This document shows, in pieces, positions 24,812-32,043 of a DNA stretch of 40,285 nt. This stretch comes from an uncultured Collinsella sp. (GTDB taxonomy: Bacteria > Actinomycetota > Coriobacteriia > Coriobacteriales > Coriobacteriaceae), in NCBI GenBank assembly GCA_900757595.1, contig CAAEOL010000036.1, forward strand, positions 1 to 40,285, written 5' to 3'. How positions within the stretch are numbered: position 1 is the stretch's first letter; each line of letters begins with the position of its first letter. The notes under the pieces are model-generated. The model searched no databases. It was not told the origin of the DNA and worked only from the letters and a program-made list of their open reading frames with translations. Position numbers and translations under genes: made by a program.

Positions 24812-24844
24812 ATTTAAAAGCCCAACGGAAAGGGCTGGAAATTC

Positions 24845-24919
24845 TGGCTCCCCGGGTAGGACTCGAACCTACAACAGCGCGGTTAACAGCCGCGTGCTCT
24901 ACCATTGAGCTACCGAGGA
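24845..24919 (-). tRNA. tRNA-Asn (anticodon GTT), copy 2 (first transcribed)
   Basis: Same 75-base sequence as the other copy, encoded CCA included. The 33-bp spacer (24812-24844) contains AGCCC and GGGCT, able to pair, which could help processing of the dimeric precursor. Confidence 0.98.
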
Positions 24920-24949
24920 ATAGGTGCGTGCTCTCAAGCAACGAAGTTT

Positions 24950-24977
24950 ATTATACGGACGAATCAGCTCAGGGCAA
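24950..24977 (-). promoter_or_regulatory. promoter of the tRNA-Asn pair
   Basis: On the minus strand TTGCCC (24977-24972) and TATAAT (24955-24950) are 16 bp apart, a near-consensus pair. Transcription would start about 25 bp before the first tRNA. Confidence 0.75.
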
Positions 24978-25002
24978 GAACTTTTTTAAGAATTTTTCCG
25001 AC

Positions 25003-25029
25003 CTAGTCATTGGGGACGTCCCCAATGAC
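25003..25029. repeat. solo REP palindrome downstream of rpoD
   Basis: GTCATTGGGGAC (25006-25017) is followed directly by its reverse complement (25018-25029), a perfect 24-bp palindrome preceded by CTA. It equals two outer halves of RAYT unit L1 (CTAGTCATTGGGGACG) joined head to head, 20 kb from the transposase. It lies between the rpoD terminator and the tRNA promoter. Confidence 0.88.
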
Positions 25030-25036
25030 CACATGA

Positions 25037-25070
25037 AAGCGCCCCCAAGCGGATGTGCTTGAGGGCGCTT
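25037..25070 (-). terminator. terminator of rpoD
   Basis: On the minus strand AAGCGCCC and CAAGC pair across a 6-nt loop with GCTTG and GGGCGCTT, with one mismatch. The T-run after it is short (TTT), so the adjacent REP palindrome may assist. Confidence 0.75.
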
Positions 25071-25083
25071 CTTGCTTGCGAGG

Positions 25084-26433
25084 TTATGACTCGATGTAGT
25101 CCTTCAGCTTGCTCGAACGGCTCGGGTGGCGGAGCTTGGCCAGGGTCTTGGACTCGATCTGGCGGATACGCTCGCGCGTGACGCCAAACTCGCGGCCGAC
25201 TTCCTCGAGCGTGCGGGGATGCCCGTCGACAAGGCCAAAGCGCAGCTCGATAACCTTGCGCTCACGATCGGCAAGCGAGTCGAGCACCTGGGTGAGCTGC
25301 TCCTGCAGCATGGAGAAGCTGGCGGCATCGGGCGGAACGATAGCCTGGGAGTCCTCGATGAAGTCGCCCAGCTGGGAATCCTCTTCCTCGCCGATGGGGG
25401 TCTCGAGCGACACGGGCTCCTGCGAAATCTTCTGGATCTCGCGGACTCGGTCGGCGCTCATGTCCATCTCGGCACCGATCTCCTCGGGGGTCGGGTCGCG
25501 GCCCAGGTCCTGAAGGAGCTGGCGCTGCACGCGGACGAGCTTGTTGATAGTCTCGACCATATGCACGGGAATACGGATGGTACGGGCCTGGTCGGCGATA
25601 GCGCGCGTAATGGCCTGACGGATCCACCACGTGGCGTACGTGGAGAACTTGAAGCCCTTCTGGTAGTCGAACTTCTCGACGGCGCGAATCAGACCGAGGT
25701 TACCCTCCTGGATCAGGTCAAGGAACAGCATGCCGCGGCCGACATAGCGCTTGGCGATGGAGACGACCAGACGCAGGTTTGCGCTGATGAGTGCCTGCTT
25801 AGCTTCGAGGCCGACGTTCTCAATGCGCGTAAGACGACGCATCTCGGCACGCGTGAGCTCGAGCTCACCGGCATCGGCGGCCTCGAGCTTCTCGGTGGCC
25901 TCAAGACCGGCCTCGATCTTCATGGCCAGATCGACCTCTTCGGAGGCGGTCAGCAGGTCGACCTTGCCGATCTCCTTGAGGTACATACGAACAGGATCGC
26001 CGGTCAGCATCACCGTAGAGGCATCGATGCCACGCACGCGCGAGCGTGAACGGGACGTGCGCACGGTGCGCTTCTTCTTGCTCTTGGAAGAACCCATCTC
26101 GGCGTCGGCCTGACGGGCCATCTTGAGCTCGTGATCGTCGAGCGAGCCGGAATCGTGCTCGTCGTCGTCATCGAAATCGTCGGTATCGGTATCGTTATCG
26201 TCATCGTCGACGTCCATGGGGGCGTCGTCGTTACCGCTCGCGGAGATAATCTGGATGCCGCTGTTGCGAAGCGCGGAATACACCGCGGTGAGCTGCTCGT
26301 CGGAAACATCGATATCCTTCAGGGCGACCTGAATCTCGTCCTCGGTTACCGAAGTCCTGTTTGAGCCGTTGCCCATGAGCTTTGCAACGTAGGATTCCAG
26401 CCCAGTACCCGTGCTCTCAGTCTTTTTTGGCAC
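25084..26433 (-). CDS. rpoD: primary RNA polymerase sigma factor RpoD (SigA)
   Basis: Housekeeping sigma-70. Visible regions: an N-terminal region 1.1-like segment, a very acidic run (about 75-110, DVDDDDNDTDTDDFDDDDE), then a basic cluster, region 1.2 (GDPVRMYLKEIGKVDLL), region 2 (NLRLVVSIAKRYVGRGMLFL, GFKFSTYATWWIRQAI), region 3, and region 4 with the HTH (REFGVTRERIRQIE). The start is GTG at 26433, 6 nt after AGGGAG; an ATG five codons earlier has no site. It follows dnaG, as in the classical macromolecular-synthesis operon, with 108 bp between. Confidence 0.97.
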   Translation of the reverse strand: MPKKTESTGTGLESYVAKLMGNGSNRTSVTEDEIQVALKDIDVSDEQLTAVYSALRNSGIQIISASGNDDAPMDVDDDDNDTDTDDFDDDDEHDSGSLDDHELKMARQADAEMGSSKSKKKRTVRTSRSRSRVRGIDASTVMLTGDPVRMYLKEIGKVDLLTASEEVDLAMKIEAGLEATEKLEAADAGELELTRAEMRRLTRIENVGLEAKQALISANLRLVVSIAKRYVGRGMLFLDLIQEGNLGLIRAVEKFDYQKGFKFSTYATWWIRQAITRAIADQARTIRIPVHMVETINKLVRVQRQLLQDLGRDPTPEEIGAEMDMSADRVREIQKISQEPVSLETPIGEEEDSQLGDFIEDSQAIVPPDAASFSMLQEQLTQVLDSLADRERKVIELRFGLVDGHPRTLEEVGREFGVTRERIRQIESKTLAKLRHPSRSSKLKDYIES

Positions 26434-26541
26434 AGATTCTCCCTTCATAGTCCACAGGACTCAATACTTTAGCACACAGCAACGTCTATACCCAAAATCC
26501 AGACTGGATATAGGCGAGACTACGCTGGTTGACCACAACAT

Positions 26542-28641
26542 CTAGGCCTGTTCGGTGCCTGCGGCCTCCAGGCCGATCAAACGGAACGGGTCCGCCACGC
26601 CGCCGATCGACTTTTGCAGTTCGCGTTGACGTTGCGAATCCTGCGCGGCCTGCACGGTCAGCGCGCGACGGGCCTCGTCATCGAGTGAACGGTCCTGGCG
26701 CAGCTTGGCCTGTGCAGCACGCATGCGGCGCTTGATGGTGTAGAGCTCGAGCGTATCGAGCATGAACACGATGTTCGTCTCGGTTGGGTGTTTGCTCGTC
26801 GCCGAGATGCGCCCGGCACTCACAAGCGTTGCCGCCTCGGGACACACCGAGCGCGCCGCATCCATACAGGCCGTAGGATCGGTACCCGGCGGCGTTGCCA
26901 GAACGGCCCATGCGATGGACTCGTGACGTGGGTCAACCCACTCGAAGGAGCAGATGCGATCGGCATACGTGCGGAACAGGTCGGGGTAGCTCGTGAGCAT
27001 GGTCAACAGCTCGCGCTCCCCTGCCAAGGACTTGCGTTCCAGATCGGTCAAAACCATAGTGGCCGAGGCGTCTGTCGGGGAACCGGCGGGCGCAGAGCCC
27101 ATACCATCAGGCACATCGATCGGCGGCAGGTCGTCGACGACCTCCACAGGCGCGGCACCGTAGGCATCGAGTGGGACGTAGTCGTACGGCTCTTCTTCGA
27201 CCGGCGCGGACACCGGCGGCGTCGCGCCCGACGCCCAAGCACCACGAGATGTTCCCTGCGAACCAGACGACCGACCGCCCGCGCTACCAGAGCGCTCGGC
27301 TTGCGCCCGCTGGCGTTCATAGTTCTGTTCACGACGTCGTTCCGCATCCTCGCGCTTGGCGACATCGCGAAACACACGGCCCGAGCTCGCACGCACGGTC
27401 TCAAGATCCAAACCCAGCAGATCGGCAATCTGGATAAAGTACGTATCGATCATATAGCTGTCACGAAGCGGATAGATGAGCGTCAGCGCATCCTCGAGTG
27501 CCTTGGCACGACCGCCCGGCGTGGTGATGTCACTCGACTCCTGCAGCGAACGGTAGACAAAGTCCATGAGCGGCTCGGCAGCGTCGATGCGCGCCTGAAG
27601 CTCCTGTCCACCATGCGCCGTGATGAACTCCATGGGGTCGTTGCCGTCGGGCAGCACCACGCAGCGCAGATCCATCGAATCCTGCTCGATAAACTGAATC
27701 GCACGGCGGGCGGCCTTCTGTCCCGCCGCATCACCGTCGAACATGTACACGATGCGCTTAGCAAAGCGGGTGAGCGTCTTGACGTGATGCTCCGTGAGCG
27801 CGGTGCCCAGCGTAGCGACAACGTTTTTAATCCCCGCCTCCCAACAGGCGATGCAGTCGGTATAGCCCTCCACCACGATGGCCGTATCCTGCGCGACGAT
27901 AAACTCCTTGGCCCAGTTAAAGCCATAGAGGTTTCGCTTTTTATGAAACACGCTCGTCTCGGCGGTGTTGAGGTACTTGGGTTGGCCGTCACCCATGATG
28001 CGACCGCCAAAGGCGATGTTGTGACCCTGCTCGTCAAAGATGGGGAACATCACGCGGTCGTAGAAGCGGTCGGCAAGCTGCCCGCGCCCTCGACTCACGG
28101 CAACGTTGGCGTCGATCATCTCCTGCGGAGTAAAGCCCGCCTGCGACAGATGAGCCACCAGCATATTACGACCCGGCGCAAAGCCCAGGCAGTAGCGGCG
28201 GCAGACGTCGCCGCCCATGCCGCGGCTGGCAAAGTACTCACGTGGACGGCCATCCTTACCGCGCATAAGCATGGTGTGGTAGAACTGGGCGGTCTCGGCA
28301 CACAGATCGTAGATGCGGGCACGCTTGGTACCGCGCTCGCGGCGATCTCCGGTGTCGTGCAGCTCAATACCTGCACGATCGGCCAAATAGCGGATTGACT
28401 CGGGAAAGCTCAGGTTCTCGCGCTTCATGATATAGGTGAAGACGTCGCCACCCTCGCCGCAGCCAAAGCAATGCCACACCTGTGTGGCGGGGATAATGTG
28501 GAAGGACGGCGTCTTTTCGCCATGAAAGGGGCAGCAACCCCAAAACTCATGGCCGCGGGGCTTGAGCTCAACCGTTTCCTGCACGATGGCAACTAGGTCG
28601 GACGCAGCGCGTACCTGGTCTTTTTCATCATCGCTAATCAC
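26542..28641 (-). CDS. dnaG: DNA primase DnaG
   Basis: Makes the RNA primers for replication. The 699 residues have a CHC2 zinc site Cys37-x2-His40-x17-Cys58-x2-Cys61 (CCPFHGEKTPSFH, then HCFGCGEGGD), the primase core with the Toprim motif VEGYTDCIA and YMFDGDAAGQKAA, a Ser/Gly/Arg-rich linker near 450-510 that looks disordered, and a C-terminal helicase-binding domain. The start is GTG at 28641 with GGGTGAG upstream, overlapping the ribF stop by 8 nt. It is followed by rpoD. Confidence 0.97.
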   Translation of the reverse strand: MISDDEKDQVRAASDLVAIVQETVELKPRGHEFWGCCPFHGEKTPSFHIIPATQVWHCFGCGEGGDVFTYIMKRENLSFPESIRYLADRAGIELHDTGDRRERGTKRARIYDLCAETAQFYHTMLMRGKDGRPREYFASRGMGGDVCRRYCLGFAPGRNMLVAHLSQAGFTPQEMIDANVAVSRGRGQLADRFYDRVMFPIFDEQGHNIAFGGRIMGDGQPKYLNTAETSVFHKKRNLYGFNWAKEFIVAQDTAIVVEGYTDCIACWEAGIKNVVATLGTALTEHHVKTLTRFAKRIVYMFDGDAAGQKAARRAIQFIEQDSMDLRCVVLPDGNDPMEFITAHGGQELQARIDAAEPLMDFVYRSLQESSDITTPGGRAKALEDALTLIYPLRDSYMIDTYFIQIADLLGLDLETVRASSGRVFRDVAKREDAERRREQNYERQRAQAERSGSAGGRSSGSQGTSRGAWASGATPPVSAPVEEEPYDYVPLDAYGAAPVEVVDDLPPIDVPDGMGSAPAGSPTDASATMVLTDLERKSLAGERELLTMLTSYPDLFRTYADRICSFEWVDPRHESIAWAVLATPPGTDPTACMDAARSVCPEAATLVSAGRISATSKHPTETNIVFMLDTLELYTIKRRMRAAQAKLRQDRSLDDEARRALTVQAAQDSQRQRELQKSIGGVADPFRLIGLEAAGTEQA

Positions 28642-29641
28642 GGATACTCACCCCCTGCTCGCCCAAGTTGTGACGAATATCCTCGATATTACCCTCGACG
28701 GTCGAGATCAACTCATCCAGCGATTCGAACACACGCGAGGGACGCAGCCAGCGCGTAAACGCCAGCGAAACGGAAGCGCCGTACAGGTCGCCCGTATAAC
28801 CAATTAAGTTAGCCTCGAGATGCGATGAAGCGGCATCGTCGGCATACGTCGGCGGCAGGCCGACGTTAACGGCAGCAGGCCATACGGTGTCATCGACGAG
28901 CACCAGGCCCTCATACACGCCATCGGCAGGCACCTGAATGCCGTCGGAAACCTGCAGGTTTGCCGTGGGAAAGCCCATGCCAGAGCCCTCGTGACGGCCG
29001 CGAACAACACCGCCGCGCAGCATATACGGGCGGCCGAGCAACTCAGCAGCAAGCTCCACATGGCCCTGTCCCAGCTCATGACGAATGCGGGTGGCGCAAA
29101 TGGCCTCACCGCCCTCGCAAAGCAGGTCGTGCCCGTATACGTCAACGCCGCGCTCGGCACCCCAGGTGCGCATCTCGTCAACACCAGAAGCACCGCCACG
29201 ACCCAGCCTAAAGTCGCTGCCAACGCGAATCGAACGAATGTCGACCAGACGCGACACCAGCGAGAGAAAAGCAACATGGTCGAGTGCCGCAACCTCAGGC
29301 GTAAAGGGAACGGCCACCACCGCATCGACCCCGGTCTGAGCCAAGGCATGTAGACGGTCGGCCGTCGTCATCAATTTTTGAGCGGGCGAAGGACTCACCA
29401 CAACGTCCGGATCGGGATCGAAAGTGACCACGACCGCCTTGCAATCATGGGCGCGCGCATCGCTAACAAGCGCCGCAATGAGCTCCTGGTGTCCACGGTG
29501 AACGCCGTCGAACACGCCGATGGCAATCGATGCGGCACCCAAGTGCTCGCACTCATCAAACGTATCGGCAGCAACGATGCGAGCCTCGTCCGACTCGCCC
29601 TCGAAAAAGATACGCGCGAGCTCGCGAGCGGACAACATCAT
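28634..29641 (-). CDS. ribF: bifunctional riboflavin kinase / FAD synthetase RibF
   Basis: Turns riboflavin into FMN and then FAD. The N-terminal adenylyltransferase domain shows GVFDGVHRGHQ at 42-52 and TFDPDPD. The C-terminal flavokinase domain shows GMGFPTANL and VNVGLPPTY, with HLEANLIGYTGDLYG. The 335 residues are the usual length. Its start overlaps the truB stop by ATGA, and its end overlaps dnaG. truB-ribF is a common pair. Confidence 0.96.
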   Translation of the reverse strand: MMLSARELARIFFEGESDEARIVAADTFDECEHLGAASIAIGVFDGVHRGHQELIAALVSDARAHDCKAVVVTFDPDPDVVVSPSPAQKLMTTADRLHALAQTGVDAVVAVPFTPEVAALDHVAFLSLVSRLVDIRSIRVGSDFRLGRGGASGVDEMRTWGAERGVDVYGHDLLCEGGEAICATRIRHELGQGHVELAAELLGRPYMLRGGVVRGRHEGSGMGFPTANLQVSDGIQVPADGVYEGLVLVDDTVWPAAVNVGLPPTYADDAASSHLEANLIGYTGDLYGASVSLAFTRWLRPSRVFESLDELISTVEGNIEDIRHNLGEQGVSIRD

Positions 29642-30570
29642 CGAACACCGCCGATTGCCTGCGGAAACACGTGCTCCATGACAAAACGGCCACTTTCGAT
29701 GCGGGCGAGCGCCTTGAGTCCCCCATCGAGCACCAGCGCAAACGGCGCTTTCGAAGCATCGAAATCGGCAAGCGCACGCTCAACGGGAATGCGTCGGCCG
29801 CAGAGCAGGTCTTCGGCAAGATTGCCCGGCAAGTCAACACGCGTGGCGCCCAGGGCCGCAATGGGATCCAGGGCAAAGCCGGGCGCGGACTCGGGAGAAA
29901 GCTCCTCGACCGCATGACAGGCGCCAATGGAAACAACACCGGAGGCCGTGCGGCGCAGCGCGGAAATGTGCGCGGCGCTCTCGCAGGCGCGGCCCAAGTC
30001 GCGAGCGAGCGCACGGATATAGGTGCCCTTGCTCACCGAGAACGCCACGGTCCACACACACGTATCACCTTCGCCGCCCACGGCGATCAGGTCGGCGGCA
30101 TAGACCTCGACGGGGCGCGGAGGTAGGTCCACCGCATTGCCCTCGCGAGCAGACTTGTAGGCGCGAACGCCATTGACCGAGATAGCCGAAAACGCCGGCG
30201 GCACCTGCATCTGCGGACCCAGCATAGCGGCCAGGCGCTCACGGGCATAGGCAGGATCGCGGAGCTCGTTGGCAACAGCCACCGTGCGGACCGCCTCGCC
30301 CTCCGCATCATCGGTATTGGTCTCGGCGCCAAACGAGATGTCGGCGACATAGCTTTTGGTATCGAGCGTGAGCATGCCCAGCAGACGGGTGGCCTGGCCC
30401 ACACCCACCACCATGACACCCGATGCCATGGGGTCGAGCGTGCCGGCATGGCCGACGCGCCGCTCATGGAGGGCGCGCCGGCATTGCGAAACCACATCGT
30501 GGGACGTGCAGCCCACCGGCTTATCGACGGCGAGCAGCATATTCAGTTGAGAAGGCGTACGACGAGCCAT
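29638..30570 (-). CDS. truB: tRNA pseudouridine(55) synthase TruB
   Basis: Makes pseudouridine 55 in the T loop of tRNA. Catalytic Asp46 lies in HAGTLDPMASGV, with KPVGCTSHDVV before it and the conserved SKGTYIRALARDLG later. The 310 residues are the usual length. It lies 15 bp after nrnA and overlaps ribF. Confidence 0.97.
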   Translation of the reverse strand: MARRTPSQLNMLLAVDKPVGCTSHDVVSQCRRALHERRVGHAGTLDPMASGVMVVGVGQATRLLGMLTLDTKSYVADISFGAETNTDDAEGEAVRTVAVANELRDPAYARERLAAMLGPQMQVPPAFSAISVNGVRAYKSAREGNAVDLPPRPVEVYAADLIAVGGEGDTCVWTVAFSVSKGTYIRALARDLGRACESAAHISALRRTASGVVSIGACHAVEELSPESAPGFALDPIAALGATRVDLPGNLAEDLLCGRRIPVERALADFDASKAPFALVLDGGLKALARIESGRFVMEHVFPQAIGGVR

Positions 30571-30585
30571 GTACCATCCAAAAAG

Positions 30586-31629
30586 TTAAAGCTCGACGGT
30601 CACCGAAGCGGGATCCTCCCCTACCAGTTCGGCCAGCATGGGAAGTGCCACAGTGAGCGTCTCGAGAATCGTTCCGTTGTTGGAGAAACCGGCGGCAGCG
30701 GGATGTCCGCCTCCGCCAAAGGCAGCAGCGATCTCGGACACGTTGAGGTCGCCCTTGGAGCGCAGGTTGCCGCGCACCTTGGTATCGCCCTCAATGCCCT
30801 TCAGGAACAGGCAGACTTCGACGCCCATCACCGAGCGAACCACATCGACCAGGCCGTCGCACTCATCCGAGGTGACACCGCAAGCCTCAAGGTCACTCTG
30901 GTACGCGTAACTATACGCGACGCGCCCGTGGGCCACCGTCTTGATGCGGCCCATAACGATGGACTTGAGGTGCAAAAACTCAACGCGCATGCTCTGGTAG
31001 ACCTCGAGTGCCACACGCGCCGGATCGGCACCGTGGGCAACCAGACGCGAGGCTGCATGGAACGCGGCGGCATCGGCGTTTTGGTACTGAAAACGGCCGG
31101 TATCGGTAACCAAGCCACACAGCAGGCAGGTCGCAACGCCATCACGTGCGACAATGCCGCAATTGTCCAAGAAGCGGTCGATGATCATGGCGCAGGCTGC
31201 AGCTTCGACGCGCCTCAGGCTGAGCTCGGCAAACTCCTCGCGCGCCGGATGGTGATCGAAGCACACCACATGCTTGGAGCGACGAAGCACCTCGGCGGAA
31301 TTATTGAGACGCTCGACGACCGGCACGTCCACCGAGATGAACAGGTCCGGATTGCCGGTATACGCAGATGCCGGTACCAGGCGATCGGAGCCTTCCATAA
31401 AGCGGTAGATACGCGGAACCGGATCATCGTCTGCCAGCAGCAGGGCAATGTCCTTGTTGGGGAAAAACTTCATGAGTGAAAGGCCCAGACCCAAAACGGA
31501 GCCCAAGGCATCGCCATCGGGAGAAGTATGTCCCGAAATCGCAATGGAGGACGCACCCTCGATGAGCTCGAGGATGCGTCGCTGAATATCTGCAGACTCG
31601 CACGAGGCGAGGTCGGCGGAATTAGTCAT
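30586..31629 (-). CDS. nrnA: DHH/DHHA1 oligoribonuclease / pAp phosphatase NrnA
   Basis: Degrades short RNA (2-5 nt) and dephosphorylates 3'-phosphoadenosine 5'-phosphate. The 347 residues show the metal motifs SGHTSPDGDALGS (33-45), ISVDVP (98-103), CFDHHPARE (123-131, the DHH box) and the DHHA1 motif AAFGGGGHPAAAG near 305. Its start codon overlaps rbfA by 8 nt (ATGACTAA). The rbfA-nrnA-truB-ribF order is typical of Gram-positives. Confidence 0.95.
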   Translation of the reverse strand: MTNSADLASCESADIQRRILELIEGASSIAISGHTSPDGDALGSVLGLGLSLMKFFPNKDIALLLADDDPVPRIYRFMEGSDRLVPASAYTGNPDLFISVDVPVVERLNNSAEVLRRSKHVVCFDHHPAREEFAELSLRRVEAAACAMIIDRFLDNCGIVARDGVATCLLCGLVTDTGRFQYQNADAAAFHAASRLVAHGADPARVALEVYQSMRVEFLHLKSIVMGRIKTVAHGRVAYSYAYQSDLEACGVTSDECDGLVDVVRSVMGVEVCLFLKGIEGDTKVRGNLRSKGDLNVSEIAAAFGGGGHPAAAGFSNNGTILETLTVALPMLAELVGEDPASVTVEL

Positions 31630-32032
31630 CTAAAGCTGCCTCCTGGGCGGCATCCGCTATCGGATAGCCGTCCTCGTCCTTTTCGATCGCAAGCGTGGCG
31701 GGAACGTTTTCCAGCGCACGCGTGATACGCTCGGCCTCATCGGTCGAGCGATCGATGCGAAAATCGAGCTCGGGCGTGACGCGCCAATCGAGCGAGCGAG
31801 CCAACAGGCTGCGAATACGGCCCTTGGCGCTTGCGAGCGCCTCCATGACCTCGTCGTAGCGGCTCGCATCGCACGACACGTACACGCGCGCGAACGAACG
31901 GTCCACCGCGACCTCGACCGCGGTCAAAGTAACCAAGTCGAGACGCGGATCGGAAACCTCAAAGAGCAGGATATAACCGAGCTTCTCGCGAAGTTGCTCG
32001 CCCAGACGGCGAGTTGCCTGCGTTTGCTTCAT
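31622..32032 (-). CDS. rbfA: ribosome-binding factor A
   Basis: Assembly factor for the 30S subunit. The 136-residue protein (start MKQTQATRRLGEQ, GGGGG upstream) has the KH-like fold segments VSDPRLDLVTLTAVEVAVDR, FARVYVS and SLDWRVTPELDFRIDRSTDEAERI. The longer frame runs into infB and is not used. It lies 11 bp after infB. Confidence 0.95.
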   Translation of the reverse strand: MKQTQATRRLGEQLREKLGYILLFEVSDPRLDLVTLTAVEVAVDRSFARVYVSCDASRYDEVMEALASAKGRIRSLLARSLDWRVTPELDFRIDRSTDEAERITRALENVPATLAIEKDEDGYPIADAAQEAALDD

Positions 32033-32043
32033 AGCGCTACCCC

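Noticed and set aside
26449..26541. Strong rpoD promoter in the dnaG-rpoD gap
   Set aside because: TTGGGT, 18 bp and TAAAGT are present but both boxes are weak; rpoD may simply be read through from dnaG. Kept out of the feature list.
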